Shown here piece by piece: positions 9,701 to 17,782 of a stretch of DNA of 64,000 nt. The notes beneath the pieces are model-generated. The model saw only the letters and a list, made by a program, of their open reading frames with translations, made no database searches and was not told the origin of the DNA. Position 1 is the first letter of the stretch. Each line of letters begins with the position of its first letter. This stretch comes from Chrysophaeum taylorii (lineage: Eukaryota > Sar > Pelagophyceae > Pelagomonadales > Pelagomonadaceae). A program made the position numbers and the translations under genes. Location of the stretch: contig JAQMWT010000021.1 in NCBI GenBank assembly GCA_029834535.1, positions 62,001 to 126,000 on the forward strand, read 5' to 3'.

Positions 9701-10081
9701 CCCGCTCACCTCGGCCGTCTCGCTCTCGGGAATGCCCACGACCTTGTGGCACGCCTCGACCTGCTGCGCGACCAACGGCCGCGTCGGCGCCATGAAGATG
9801 ATCTGGCCCTCGGGAAACCACCGGTAGTAATTGTACATCAGCACGGCCGCGATCAACGTCTTGCCGAGCCCCGTCGGCAGGCACACCAACGTGTTCCGAA
9901 GCAACGCAGCCTTCACCATCGCCACCTGGTATTCGCGCGCGGGGTAATTGCTCGGGTACACCCACGTCCCGCATCTCGACGTGTCGATTTTCACGTACCG
10001 CCGCGGGCACGCCTCTTCTTTCCCGCACTCGCAGCAGTTCGCCCACCTCGACGACGACACCTTCACACCGCGCTTCGCCAT
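6722..10081 (-). CDS. FANCM: FANCM/Hef/Mph1-type superfamily 2 DNA helicase
   Basis: 1,119 aa from ATG 10081. The helicase/translocase remodels stalled replication forks and branched DNA in the Fanconi anaemia pathway. The N-terminus has a Cys cluster (CCECGKEEAC). Motifs in order: YPAREYQ (Q-like), PTGLGKTLIAAVL (Walker A), APTRPLVAQQVE (Ia), VVDEAHKA (II), LALSATPG (III), then a helical insert typical of FANCM. The second lobe has MVFTGTRSSVDEIV (IV), NVLVATCVAEEGLDIGSVDL (V) and VQRMGRTGRKRAGRVVLL (VI). The C-terminal half is low complexity (Glu/Asp, Pro, His/Ser runs from microsatellites), with a second Cys cluster near residue 800 and QTTLDQL, a weak PIP-box-like motif. No ERCC4 nuclease domain is visible, as in fungal Mph1. 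Confidence 0.92.
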   Translation of the reverse strand: MAKRGVKVSSSRWANCCECGKEEACPRRYVKIDTSRCGTWVYPSNYPAREYQVAMVKAALLRNTLVCLPTGLGKTLIAAVLMYNYYRWFPEGQIIFMAPTRPLVAQQVEACHKVVGIPESETAEVSGSTASEVRRGIWARKRVFYATPQTVSNDLESGVLDPRRIVLLVVDEAHKALKKYAYCVAVRLVARVQCHFRVLALSATPGATTASVQDVVDNLRIARVEVRTEEDSDVAPYTHARLVEKVVCEQTDDLSALGKRLCDLAKPALSRLERVGALRSSDAAQLTAFSLLKAREHGGKPGVNYGDLVVGHKIVGAHDALKNYGAPGALKKLDAMASEARETRARLDRGDPTVATGDRAVARFAESPEFRAAGEALSRGTTEHPKTAKLRLLLLEHFGRAAETGASSRAMVFTGTRSSVDEIVAALDATRNPLLRCLRFVGQGGMNQREQKSAVASFLSDEFNVLVATCVAEEGLDIGSVDLCVFYDQIGSPVRLVQRMGRTGRKRAGRVVLLLAPGEDRKFETGGRKNAAVIAALRDAEKNFQLRDVLSKRMLPKTLCPDFPEMIQTELQISEWHASQVAGGERRQKNADGCCRKRDRVVLTSDDAVASWRLSETDQNALAAARWDQDWDYKPRLGDGWRRKMRRPFARVVGDVVDRPSDRAVVLRRVADFVRFAQWTTLYDPDDLAKHDGVYAGLVVRADGLSFSSSSEEEDDDDDDDPWGWKNKAVLGNDDDEEEEEEEEDPWGWNEAKRASLLGLTPRRNEPTSNWTSSIKRRRERPSYPGGGGDSKRVLCCLSCGGESTSGCELCEACELDQLRPSRVFAIDHTNDDKRRANRPPAGPTARREPDDPTPAARRSLRDIFDQSPPPPKPVKRTQTTLDQLSTDRRGEEPRAGEDKKQPPEQQRTRPRAKFQPLRPVSRRPPDAHHDLHQPPPTDAPPPPPPPHRQLSSSSSSAPRTPTTEEWRQRAARNREHAMRMRALKSGANNSKPHQEHEPADASECPAYQNHHHEVAAPTNAAAAGPLVAAAARGPDVAGSPPRCEQYRRCVELPATAAAAAASAGGNCPDGVLAKHPPNQDPETAREQQRQRALRNKERAKQIRAARRAALEDSSTMPA

Positions 10082-10111
10082 CAAACTGGCGCAACGGAAA
10101 TAGGGTAAGCC

Positions 10112-10288
10112 TTACTGCGTGTCGTCGTCGTCCTCCTTTTGCTGCAGCAGCCAAGGGGCTTTGGTTGTCACGCGCCAGGGGTGGTGCAGCCATCCATGAG
10201 CAGGGCGAGGCTCGTCGGTCGCTGTGTGGGAGAATTGAAAGTTGATTGCCGCCCGATCAGACCAATAAGCAAGGGGTGGTGGTGGCAT
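10112..10288 (-). CDS. Possible 58-aa protein, unknown
   Basis: Open frame from ATG 10288 to TAA, starting just downstream of the (GAT)n microsatellite. The predicted peptide has Trp/His/Pro-rich content (HGWLHHPWRVTTKAPW) and an acidic tail. The composition is not the Ser/Arg-rich type of antisense shadows here, but there is no family match. It ends 31 bases upstream of the FANCM start codon on the same strand. Weak candidate. Confidence 0.28.
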   Translation of the reverse strand: MPPPPLAYWSDRAAINFQFSHTATDEPRPAHGWLHHPWRVTTKAPWLLQQKEDDDDTQ

Positions 10289-10296
10289 CGGCTCAC

Positions 10297-10329
<33 letters not shown>

Positions 10330-10787
10330 CAAGGGATCGATGTTGGTGCACGGGAATCTGGAGCCGGAGGTGGTCGATAAGAAACACAGCGGCGCCGGTC
10401 GGGCGTCAGTTTGCTGACCTTTTAACAAACAACCGTTCTGTGGGAACGGCGACCTCTCTCTCTGAGCGCGCGCCGAGAGTGCGTTTAGCGAATGGGCAGG
10501 TGTGGTCGGTCGACGGGACGCCCAGCGGGTAAGCCTCTCCTACGATACAACGAGGAAAAACAACCTACTACGTCGAACGTGTCTTCAAACAGACGGCGGC
10601 GACCGCGAAACCGCCGCCGGTGTGTCGACTTGGGGAAGCACGGCGACATTAGCTTTCGGGGCGTTGGCGCCGTCGAACTCGGGGGACGACAAAGACCTTT
10701 GAGATTGTGCGGCTCTCGGTCAAAACAAGCAAAACAGCGCCCCTTGTAATATCGCTAGAGTATATAGGGCGAGCGGTGGTGGTGGTG
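10289..10787. other. Intergenic stretch with (GAT)n microsatellite
   Basis: About 500 bases between the weak small ORF and the Dzip1-like gene. It holds a perfect GAT repeat of about ten units at 10298-10329. I see no convincing coding sequence, splice-supported exon or RNA gene in the rest. Confidence 0.5.
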
Positions 10788-10846
10788 TCATGGTTGCGGC
10801 CTGTCGAGTCGCAATCTGCGCATGCCGTGCTTGGGCGGCGAGTCGA

Positions 10847-10878
<32 letters not shown>

Positions 10879-11471
10879 GAGGTTGAGTCGTCGTCGAAGG
10901 TCGAGCGTGCGGGGATATTCCGTCGAACTGTGACGAGGTGGTCCGCGGGGTGAACGACGACGCGGCCGTCGCGATCTCGGCTCGCCGCAAGGTCGGGGTG
11001 GTCCGCGGGGTGAACGACGACGCGGCCGTCGTGATCTTGCGCGAGGCTCGCCGCAAGGTCGGGGTCGATGGCTTCGAGCGTCGTGTGATAGGTCGAGAGG
11101 ATGTCTGAGAGTCTATCAGACTCGTCTCTGAGAACCGCGAGCTGCGAGCGGCGCTTCGTGCACCGCTTCTTTTCGGCCGCCTCTCGCTTGGCGAGGCGGC
11201 GTAGGCCCGTCTCGAAGGCGTCGTTCTGGCTCTTGAGCGCGTGCTGCGAGTGGAGCAAGTACTGGACGCTCAGCTGCAAGTACCTGAGGGCCTTGAGTTG
11301 CGCTTTCGAGGCGTCGAGAAAGCCGTCGTCGACGTCCCCAACGGTAACGTCGGCCAGGAAGTCCAAAACCCGTCGATGGTTGTGCGTGCGCTCGAGGTGG
11401 GTCACGTTGGTCGACGCCACGCGGGGCCAGTTGACGGGAGCTTCAAAGCGTTCAAATGCGAACCCCATCAT
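10788..11471 (-). CDS. Dzip1/Iguana N-terminal domain protein (short)
   Basis: 227 aa. Residues about 35-85 contain the hallmark of the DAZ-interacting protein 1 (Iguana/Dzip1) N-terminal domain: an RRVLDF...DV segment, then LKALRYLQLSVQYLLHSQ, followed by a coiled coil (residues about 85-135). Dzip1 proteins act at the basal body/transition zone of cilia. Here the protein stops after the coiled coil, without the C2H2 zinc finger and long coil of animal Dzip1. The C-terminal part carries a two-copy repeat containing DGRVVVHPADH (DNA copies begin near 10939 and 10998), an Asp run from a (GTC)n tract, and a basic tail MRRLRLDRPQP. ATG 11471 is followed by a second ATG, so the exact start is ambiguous by one codon. 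Confidence 0.65.
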
Positions 11472-11711
11472 CCATCAAACGACACTAGGGTTATTATTAC
11501 TACAGTTCATTCTTTTTTTGGATCTGTAATCTGTGGCGATGCTTCTCGAGGTGACAATCCGACCCACTGTTTGGTTTGGTTGTTGTTGTTGTTTCCCGGC
11601 GACGTGGCGCGCGGAGGATGAGACAGCATTCACTCCACACCGAAAAAACAAAACCCTGACGATCACAACGCAAACTACCAAGATCTGTGCTGACGCACGG
11701 CGCGCGCGCGG

Positions 11712-12061
11712 ATGGTCTTTCATTCTTTCATTCATTGATTGATTGTGTCTCTCCCACTCATCATCTGAGGTCCTCGATTCTATATTTTTCGTAGGTCCGA
11801 AGGTCGTCGTCGTTGCTCCTAGGGTTGTTGTTCCTGGTTCTCCCGACCGACGCGCAAGCGCGGCGCGGGCCGCCGCGCGGACCCATCAAGGGGGACCAGT
11901 CCCACTTTTTCGGCAAGGAGGGGGACTACCAGAGCCGAGGTGGGTCTTCGATGGTGCCTGTCCCCACTATTTTGATCGCCGTTGTGGTGGCCGTGGTGCT
12001 CGTGGGCGTCAAGGTGTACTTCAAGCTCCCCCCCGTCGAAAAGAGCGAAAAAAACAAGTAA
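11712..12061 (+). CDS. Small signal-peptide / single-pass membrane protein, two exons proposed
   Basis: The frame ending at TAA 12061 encodes a hydrophobic LLLGLLFLVLPTDAQA segment ending like a signal-peptidase site. Next come a basic/polar stretch and a second hydrophobic segment VPTILIAVVVAVVLVGVKVYF, with a Lys-rich end. That suggests a tiny type I membrane protein. No ATG precedes the signal in frame: TAG lies immediately upstream at 11792-11794, exactly as the AG of an intron acceptor (TTTTTCGTAG). One fitting solution is ATG 11712-11714 followed by an intron 11715-11794, giving MVRRSSS before the hydrophobic core. The donor (GTCTTT) is weak and an ATG near 11539 is an alternative. The 3' part is well supported; exon 1 is a guess. 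Confidence 0.5.
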
Positions 12062-12097
12062 TAATCCTTACCACTCAGAGTGTTGTTTGTTTGTTGT

Positions 12098-13363
12098 ATG
12101 GGGAATTTCTGGTCGTCGAGGAGTTTCTGTTCGGCGCCGGCGCCATCCCGCAAGAAGCGGCGGCGGGGGGATTGCGCGGTGGAGGTATTCATTCGGCACT
12201 GGCAGGAACACATCCTCCTCGAGCTCCGGCACGGGCTGCCCTCGCACGCGTGGCTCAAGGCGTGCCAGACATGCCGCGGACCCGAAATATTTTTCGCGTT
12301 TTTCGACGAGCCGCGGAGCAGCGACGCCGACTTGCGAGCGCTCCTCCGGAAATTCAGGCAGGTCGGGCACTTTTGCCGGAGCGGACGGAGCCTCCTGGTT
12401 GTGGACGACTCGTTTTGGCCGCCGGCGGCGAAGAGCGCGTTCGCGCTGATCGATCGACGTACTTCGACGCGAGCGAGCGTTACCCTCAACGCCACCCACG
12501 TGATTCTCGAACACGCGCAGCTCGTCGAGGCCCACGAAGACCGGCTCGTGCGCCGCATCCTCGAAGAGGAGGACGACGACGACGACGACGACGAGGATCC
12601 GGCGGAGAACGAGACCCTCGAGTCGTTGTGGTTGCCCTCGGCGAAGGAGATTGAGCCGAGGGCGTTCGAAAATTGCACCAACCTCCGGCACCTCTCGGTC
12701 CCCGTGGTCGAGGACATCGAGTGGAGCGCCTTCGCGAAGAACAGGCGGCTCCGGTCCCTCTCGCTGCCCGCCGCGCGTCGCGTAGAAGAAGGCGCTTTCG
12801 ACGGCTGTTGTTCGCTCGAGTCGCTCGAGTGTCCCAAACTCGAGCAGACGGGGTCCTACGCCTTTCATCAGTGCACCGCCCTGCGCTCCGTGGTGTTGCC
12901 GTCGCTCCACTTTGTGGGGGAAGGCATGTTCTCCGAGTGCAACGATCTCAGAGACGCGAGCCTTCCCTCTGCCAAAATCCTCGATTCGTGCGTCTTCATG
13001 GGCTGCTCCCGCATGGAGTCCGTCTCGCTCCCGGTCGCGCGGATCGTCGGGGTCCGCGTCTTTCACGGGTGCCGCCGCCTCAAGGCCGTCGAATTGCCGC
13101 GCGCGACCGACCTCGAAAGAGAAGCGTTTGGCGGATGCACCGACCTCCGGCTTGCGTTGCTCCCCAAAGTCCAGCGCATCGCCGAGGCGGCCTTTACGTG
13201 CTGCCAGAACCTCGACTCCCTCCAGCTCCCGAACATCCAAGTCATCGAAGACCGAGCCTTCCAGCACACGAACCTCGCCTCGATCGAGCTCAAGAAGGGC
13301 GTCGTCGCCAGCGCCGCCGCCTTTCCAGAGGCGTCGCGCCGCCACGTCCGCTTCGTTGACTGA
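12098..13363 (+). CDS. BspA/LRR_5-type leucine-rich repeat protein with possible N-myristoylation site
   Basis: 421 aa from ATG 12098. It begins MGNFWSSRS, a good N-myristoylation context (Gly2, Ser6). Residues 35-165 form an N-terminal domain with Trp/Cys/His-rich segments and an Asp/Glu run. From about residue 175 to 410 there are ten or so 23-residue repeats of the LRR_5 (BspA-like) type: a pattern of ...AF..C..L..L.LP.... Examples are RAFENCTNLRHLSVP, GAFDGCCSLESLECP, YAFHQCTALRSVVLP and EAFGGCTDLRLALLP. Such repeats form a solenoid used in protein binding. The gene starts 36 bases after the stop of the small membrane protein. Confidence 0.82.
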   Translation: MGNFWSSRSFCSAPAPSRKKRRRGDCAVEVFIRHWQEHILLELRHGLPSHAWLKACQTCRGPEIFFAFFDEPRSSDADLRALLRKFRQVGHFCRSGRSLLVVDDSFWPPAAKSAFALIDRRTSTRASVTLNATHVILEHAQLVEAHEDRLVRRILEEEDDDDDDDEDPAENETLESLWLPSAKEIEPRAFENCTNLRHLSVPVVEDIEWSAFAKNRRLRSLSLPAARRVEEGAFDGCCSLESLECPKLEQTGSYAFHQCTALRSVVLPSLHFVGEGMFSECNDLRDASLPSAKILDSCVFMGCSRMESVSLPVARIVGVRVFHGCRRLKAVELPRATDLEREAFGGCTDLRLALLPKVQRIAEAAFTCCQNLDSLQLPNIQVIEDRAFQHTNLASIELKKGVVASAAAFPEASRRHVRFVD

Positions 13364-13379
13364 TGACTTTTTTTTTTGC

Positions 13380-13424
13380 GACCGACCGACCGACCGACCG
13401 ACCGACCGACCGACCGACCGACCG
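13380..13424 (+). repeat. (GACC)n tetranucleotide microsatellite
   Basis: About eleven uninterrupted GACC units immediately 3' of the LRR gene, preceded by a T tract, in the 85-base gap to the convergent sulfotransferase gene. Confidence 0.95.
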
Positions 13425-13448
13425 CCTTATTTATGTTATTTAGAACTA

Positions 13449-14750
13449 CTATTGTAATAGCAGCGTCTTGGGGCAGTGGAAGGTCTCGTACTCCCAGGGG
13501 TGGGGGCAGGAACGCGTGACCTTGCTGACCACGTCGCGGACGCCGTCCATCGCACACCAGTGGGCGTCGCGTGCCATGACGTAGAAGCGGATCTCCTTGT
13601 CGAGCAAAATCCGGAGAAGCCTCGGGAGGATCGGGGGGAGACTGGTCTTGAACCAGATCCCCTCGGACCGGCGGCTCTTGGCGCTCGCCCGGAGGGCGAG
13701 GCGTCTGTGGCCAAATTTTTTGTGCCGCCGTAGAAAGTCGCGCGCGGGATTGTCGCGGACGTCGCAGTCGTTCGCGTAGAGGCTGGAGTCGTCCGGGACG
13801 TGTTCACCCAGGAGCTTGGCGACGCTCACGATCGCCGCGGCCCTCAGCTCGGTAAGGCCGACGACGTCGAATCCCCGTTTCAAGTATTTTAAGTCGCCCG
13901 GTTCCCAGGCCGTCCTGTTGCCGCAGTGCCGGGGAGGGTCGTAGGCCGGGAGCTCGGGGATTCGTTTCGTGTTGGCCGGATTAAAGAGCGGCAGCAACCG
14001 CGTCGACTGGAAGGAAAACGATGTTCCACGCTCGGCGAGCATCACGGCAAAAATTTTGTACTTGTCGACGTCGTCGAGCCGACCCCAATCGCGAGAGAAC
14101 GTCTTGTTCCTCGCGTCCGAAACGAGTCTTTCGGCGCTCCGAAGGAACTCGGCTTCCGCGGGCTGCAGCCGGCGCCTCCGCCCCGCGCTCTTCGCCAACA
14201 CACCCTCCGCCCACTTCTCTAGACTTCCGGTGGCGCTTACGCGCCTCGCGTATTCCGGAAAATTTGTTCTTCGGAAGCCGAAATACAGCCACCGGAACAG
14301 GGAAATAAAGTGCGCGACCGGCTCCCGCAAAAGCGTCCAAACAGCGCTCCCGCACCCCGCGCTCCTGTACTTGTCGCCGACCTCGTGCGCCCACGGGAGC
14401 GTCCAATGCGTCTGCAAACATCCGTCGTGATGCGCGTGCCCGTGAACCTCGACGGCGAAGCGTCTGTTCAACGCCTCCGAGGGGTCGGGCATCGGACCGG
14501 TCGTCAGCTCCACGAGCTGCTGTTTTTGCATCACGTGCACCTTCCGGCTCGGCCTCAACCCCAGCGAAGCGAGGTCGAAGGTTCCCCCCGTCTTGGCGAC
14601 GTGGAGAAAGAGAACGAACCAGCAAGGCTCCGACGACGACGACGAGGAGGAGACGGTGGAGGGTCCATAATCATGCTGCAGCCGCCGCGTTCCGTTCGCT
14701 TGCGCCTCGACGATCCGCAACGACATCAACATCATCATCATCATCATCAT
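13449..14750 (-). CDS. Secretory-pathway sulfotransferase-like protein, copy 1
   Basis: 433 aa from ATG 14750. The N-terminus is a run of seven Met then LMSLRIVEAQA, which can serve as a signal peptide core. The PAPS-binding 5'-phosphosulfate loop is FLHVAKTGGTFDL (residues about 60-72). The 3'-phosphate site is WTLLREPVAHFISLFRW, with the conserved Arg and Ser. These two motifs define carbohydrate (Golgi-type) sulfotransferases; the acceptor sugar or lipid cannot be told. Cys residues (for example HHDGCLQTHW) and N-glycosylation sequons fit a lumenal enzyme. It is a tandem paralogue of the next gene, sharing LPWA...Y..AGC, SFQS.RLLP.F and the DNPARD segment. The open frame extends upstream through an (AGT)n repeat without an ATG. 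Confidence 0.8.
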   Translation of the reverse strand: MMMMMMMLMSLRIVEAQANGTRRLQHDYGPSTVSSSSSSSEPCWFVLFLHVAKTGGTFDLASLGLRPSRKVHVMQKQQLVELTTGPMPDPSEALNRRFAVEVHGHAHHDGCLQTHWTLPWAHEVGDKYRSAGCGSAVWTLLREPVAHFISLFRWLYFGFRRTNFPEYARRVSATGSLEKWAEGVLAKSAGRRRRLQPAEAEFLRSAERLVSDARNKTFSRDWGRLDDVDKYKIFAVMLAERGTSFSFQSTRLLPLFNPANTKRIPELPAYDPPRHCGNRTAWEPGDLKYLKRGFDVVGLTELRAAAIVSVAKLLGEHVPDDSSLYANDCDVRDNPARDFLRRHKKFGHRRLALRASAKSRRSEGIWFKTSLPPILPRLLRILLDKEIRFYVMARDAHWCAMDGVRDVVSKVTRSCPHPWEYETFHCPKTLLLQ

Positions 14751-14835
14751 CCTGGTGGCAACTAGAGAGAGTAGTAGTAGTAGTAGTAGTAGTAGTGGCA
14801 ACAAAAAGAATCCATCGTTAGGGTTTCTTCATCCC

Positions 14836-16047
14836 TTAGCGGCGGCACCGAAAGTCCTCGAAACCGACAGAGCGGGGGCACGCCTCCAGGACTTTTGCGA
14901 GGGTGGAGCGAACCTCGTCGAGCTTGCACCAGAGCTCGTCCCGCACGGTGCGGTAAAACCGGATTTCCTCCGCGAGGACGATGGGGAGGGCCGTCGAAAT
15001 CAAGGGGGGTACCCCCTCCTTGGTCCAGGGGAGAGGGCCACCTTGGTGGTGATCCACCACCTCCACCCTATCGCGGGCCGGGTTATCGCGGGCTTCCTTG
15101 CAATCGCTCGCGTAGAGAGGGGAGTCCTCGGGGACGGGGATCCGGAGTTGTTTTGCGACGCGGACAAAGACGGCAGACCGCGCCTCGGTAAGACCAACGA
15201 GGTCGTAGTTCTGGCGGAGCGAGGTGACAATAAAGTCGCGGTCTGGCATTGCCCGGTGCCTTGGAAAATGGGCGCAGGACTCTCGTCTATATTCGGGGAG
15301 CCCCGAGACAGCGTCGCTATTGGCGCGCGAGAAGATGGGCAGGAGTCGCATCGACTGAAACGAGAACGGCTTGGCTTTAAATCTCGGTCGCGCGAGCATA
15401 ATCAAAAACACGGCGTACTTATCCTCCAAGGTGAGATCGTTCCAGGGACGTCCCGTCAGATTGCGCTTGGCATCCTCGACCAACGCCTCGACCCCGCTCA
15501 GATACGTTCGATATTCGGCCGTGAGCGACAGCCCGCGCCTCGCCAATACCGTCGACGCCCACAATCTTAGTCGCCTCGTTTTGGCCCAGGTCGCGAGGTA
15601 CTCGCGGATATCGCGCTGCCGAAACCCAAAGTTGTTCCACCGGAACAACGAGATGTAGTGGGCGCTGGGGTCGCGCACGAGGGTCCAGATCAGACCCGGG
15701 CACCCCGCGGCGGCATACGAGGATTTCACCCGCCGCGCCCAAGGTAACGTCCAGTTGTGCTGCAGGCATCCGTCGTGGTGCACGTCCCCGTGGATGATCA
15801 CGGCGAGTCGCCGATTTATGGCTTGCACCGGCGACGGCTCCGGCCCTTTCGTCAGCTCCACCAGCTGCGAGTCCCGCATGATCAGCACCTTGCGCGTCGG
15901 CTCGAAACCGGGCAGCGCCTTCAAGTCGAACGACCCACCCGTCTTGGCAACGTGCACGAACATGGTGAACCAGCATGTTGGCGTCTCGGTGGCCGACACA
16001 CCAACTACCATCATCATCATCATTGTTCTGCCCCATTCCATCATCAT
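14836..16047 (-). CDS. Secretory-pathway sulfotransferase-like protein, copy 2
   Basis: 403 aa from ATG 16047. The N-terminus MMMEWGRTMMMMMVVGVSA is again a Met-rich hydrophobic segment. The 5' PAPS loop is FVHVAKTGGSFDL and the 3' phosphate motif is IWTLVRDPSAHYISLFRW. It shares HHDGCLQHNWTLPWARRV, PFSFQSMRLLPIFSRAN, DLVGLTEARSA and YASDCKEARDNPARD with copy 1, which lies 85 bases downstream in the same orientation, so the pair is a tandem duplication of some age. A sulfotransferase using PAPS in the secretory lumen is the family role; the substrate is unknown. Methionine repeats arise from an (ATG)n microsatellite at the start codon. Confidence 0.8.
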   Translation of the reverse strand: MMMEWGRTMMMMMVVGVSATETPTCWFTMFVHVAKTGGSFDLKALPGFEPTRKVLIMRDSQLVELTKGPEPSPVQAINRRLAVIIHGDVHHDGCLQHNWTLPWARRVKSSYAAAGCPGLIWTLVRDPSAHYISLFRWNNFGFRQRDIREYLATWAKTRRLRLWASTVLARRGLSLTAEYRTYLSGVEALVEDAKRNLTGRPWNDLTLEDKYAVFLIMLARPRFKAKPFSFQSMRLLPIFSRANSDAVSGLPEYRRESCAHFPRHRAMPDRDFIVTSLRQNYDLVGLTEARSAVFVRVAKQLRIPVPEDSPLYASDCKEARDNPARDRVEVVDHHQGGPLPWTKEGVPPLISTALPIVLAEEIRFYRTVRDELWCKLDEVRSTLAKVLEACPRSVGFEDFRCRR

Positions 16048-16269
16048 GGCAACGAAACGGTCTTTGTTGCGTCAACGGATACTTACTTCCAACGTAACCG
16101 TTATGGGCGCAGCGCATAAAGGAGCAAGGAGTTCGTGGATAAGAATAGTCGTGCGACGACCGCGCAGCGCTCGACAAGGCGAAGAATAAGACATTTTGTT
16201 GCGCACGGAGCCGCGAGGTCATGGAGTGCGGCCGCGAGAGAGAAAGAAAGGAAGGGAGGAAGGACGTCG

Positions 16270-17550
16270 TCAGGCCAGCGAGGGGCCGCGGAGGGAGCGG
16301 GCTACAGCGCCAGACCAGGGGCTCGTGATGCGTTCGGTCACGTCTTGTTGCTTGGCCTCCTCCTCGGCGAGGATGGCGTGGAGGTTGCGCGGCTGCGGCT
16401 TGGGCGAGGCAGCCCAGGAGCGCTTGTTGCTGCTGCTGCTGCTGCTGCTGGAGTTGTTGTTGTTGTTATTCTGTTGGTTCAGGTTGTTAAGGTTGTTGTT
16501 GACGCGGACGGGGGTGCGAAAGACGACCCCAGGGGTCACATCGATGGCGACGCCTTGCGGCGTGGGGTGAGGACGCCACGCGTCGCGTCCCCACGCGTCG
16601 CCAGCGACGCGCGACGCGCGGGGACTCGGCGCGGGCGGGGTCGCGTCGCGTTCTTCTTCTTCTTCTTGGTGGTGGTGTTCCTCCGGCACAACCACCGGGA
16701 CTTGCGGCGAGGGGGGGGCACGAGGTCCACCTACGGTCTCGAAGCGGCGGACCATCGCGGCAGCGAGGTCGGCGTCGACAGAGGGGGCGACGGCGGGCGC
16801 GGCCGCGAGCGCTTTGGCGAAGTCCGGCTTGGCAAAGGTGTGGCCGAACTTGGGGCGAGGCGGGTAATACGACGCCGGGTCGCCGCACTTGCGGAGGTGG
16901 TCGCGGAGGCCCGAGAGCGGAACCCGAACCCCGCAGTGACACGTTCCGGTCGTAGTCTTGAGCTTGTGACGCGTCGCGACGGCCGCCTCGAGCCGCGCCG
17001 TCTTGGTCGTGCCGTCGTAAAAGGTCGCCCGACACAGCGGACAGGCCACGTCCGCGCCCCGGCGCGCGCGGCGAACAACGGCCTCGATGCAGCCGCGACA
17101 GAACTCGTGACCGCAGGGCGTCGCCGTAGGGACTTCGAGGACGTCGAAGCAAACGCCGCACTCGAGGCCGCGGTCAAAGGAGACGCGCTCCAGGGCCTCC
17201 ACAATCGCGTCCTGGCGCTGCCGGGCCCTCTCTTCTTCGGCCGAAATTGCTTCGAGCGCGGCGAGCGACGCCTCCAGCCCGTCGCGACGCTCGAGCTTCG
17301 CCCTTTGCTCGTCGCTCAGCTCCTCTTTGTTCAACAGTTCCTCCACCCCGCGCAGCGCCTTCCGCACGCGCTTCAACTGCTTGCCGATCGACACCTCAAT
17401 CGCTTCCTCCTTGGCGGCCTTGGACCGCCGACGCTGCCGCCGCGCGTAGTTCTTCTGCGCGCTCCTCCCGATCTCGGGAACGCTCTCATCGCTGCTGCGC
17501 CGCCGTCGAGGGGCTTCCATCCACTCTTCAACCCCCAAGGGGGACGCCAT
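16270..17550 (-). CDS. RING-finger (C3HC4) E3 ubiquitin ligase-like protein
   Basis: 426 aa. It has a basic N-terminus (RRRRS...RRQRRRSK), then a coiled coil (residues about 45-125). The RING finger CGVCFDVLEVPTATPCGHEF...CRGCIEAV...CPLCRATF spans residues about 131-180. A second Cys/His cluster CHCGVRV...LRDHLRKC (about 203-222) looks like a C2HC-type zinc finger following the RING, as in some TRAF-like or RNF ligases. The C-terminus has Asn and Ser runs from microsatellites and a conserved-looking tail RNLHAILAEEEAKQQ. Expected role: substrate-directed ubiquitin ligation; the substrate is unknown. The start at 17550 is the only good ATG before the RING. Confidence 0.82.
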   Translation of the reverse strand: MASPLGVEEWMEAPRRRRSSDESVPEIGRSAQKNYARRQRRRSKAAKEEAIEVSIGKQLKRVRKALRGVEELLNKEELSDEQRAKLERRDGLEASLAALEAISAEEERARQRQDAIVEALERVSFDRGLECGVCFDVLEVPTATPCGHEFCRGCIEAVVRRARRGADVACPLCRATFYDGTTKTARLEAAVATRHKLKTTTGTCHCGVRVPLSGLRDHLRKCGDPASYYPPRPKFGHTFAKPDFAKALAAAPAVAPSVDADLAAAMVRRFETVGGPRAPPSPQVPVVVPEEHHHQEEEEERDATPPAPSPRASRVAGDAWGRDAWRPHPTPQGVAIDVTPGVVFRTPVRVNNNLNNLNQQNNNNNNSSSSSSSSNKRSWAASPKPQPRNLHAILAEEEAKQQDVTERITSPWSGAVARSLRGPSLA

Positions 17551-17782
17551 GATGAAAGAAACGCCAAGCCAAGCCTATCTCGCACACACCCTGCCTACCT
17601 TCATCGTGAGAACCGTGAGAAGACCGTATGCGACACTACTACGCTTTCCAACTGGCGCCATTTTGCGATTGACTGACAACACGCGTCTGTCTGTCTGTCT
17701 ACCTTTGGGAGGGACGGGGGGACCGACGTCTTTGTACCGGTCGCTTGCGTCACCAGATTCAACAAAAAGATTCCTCCTTACC

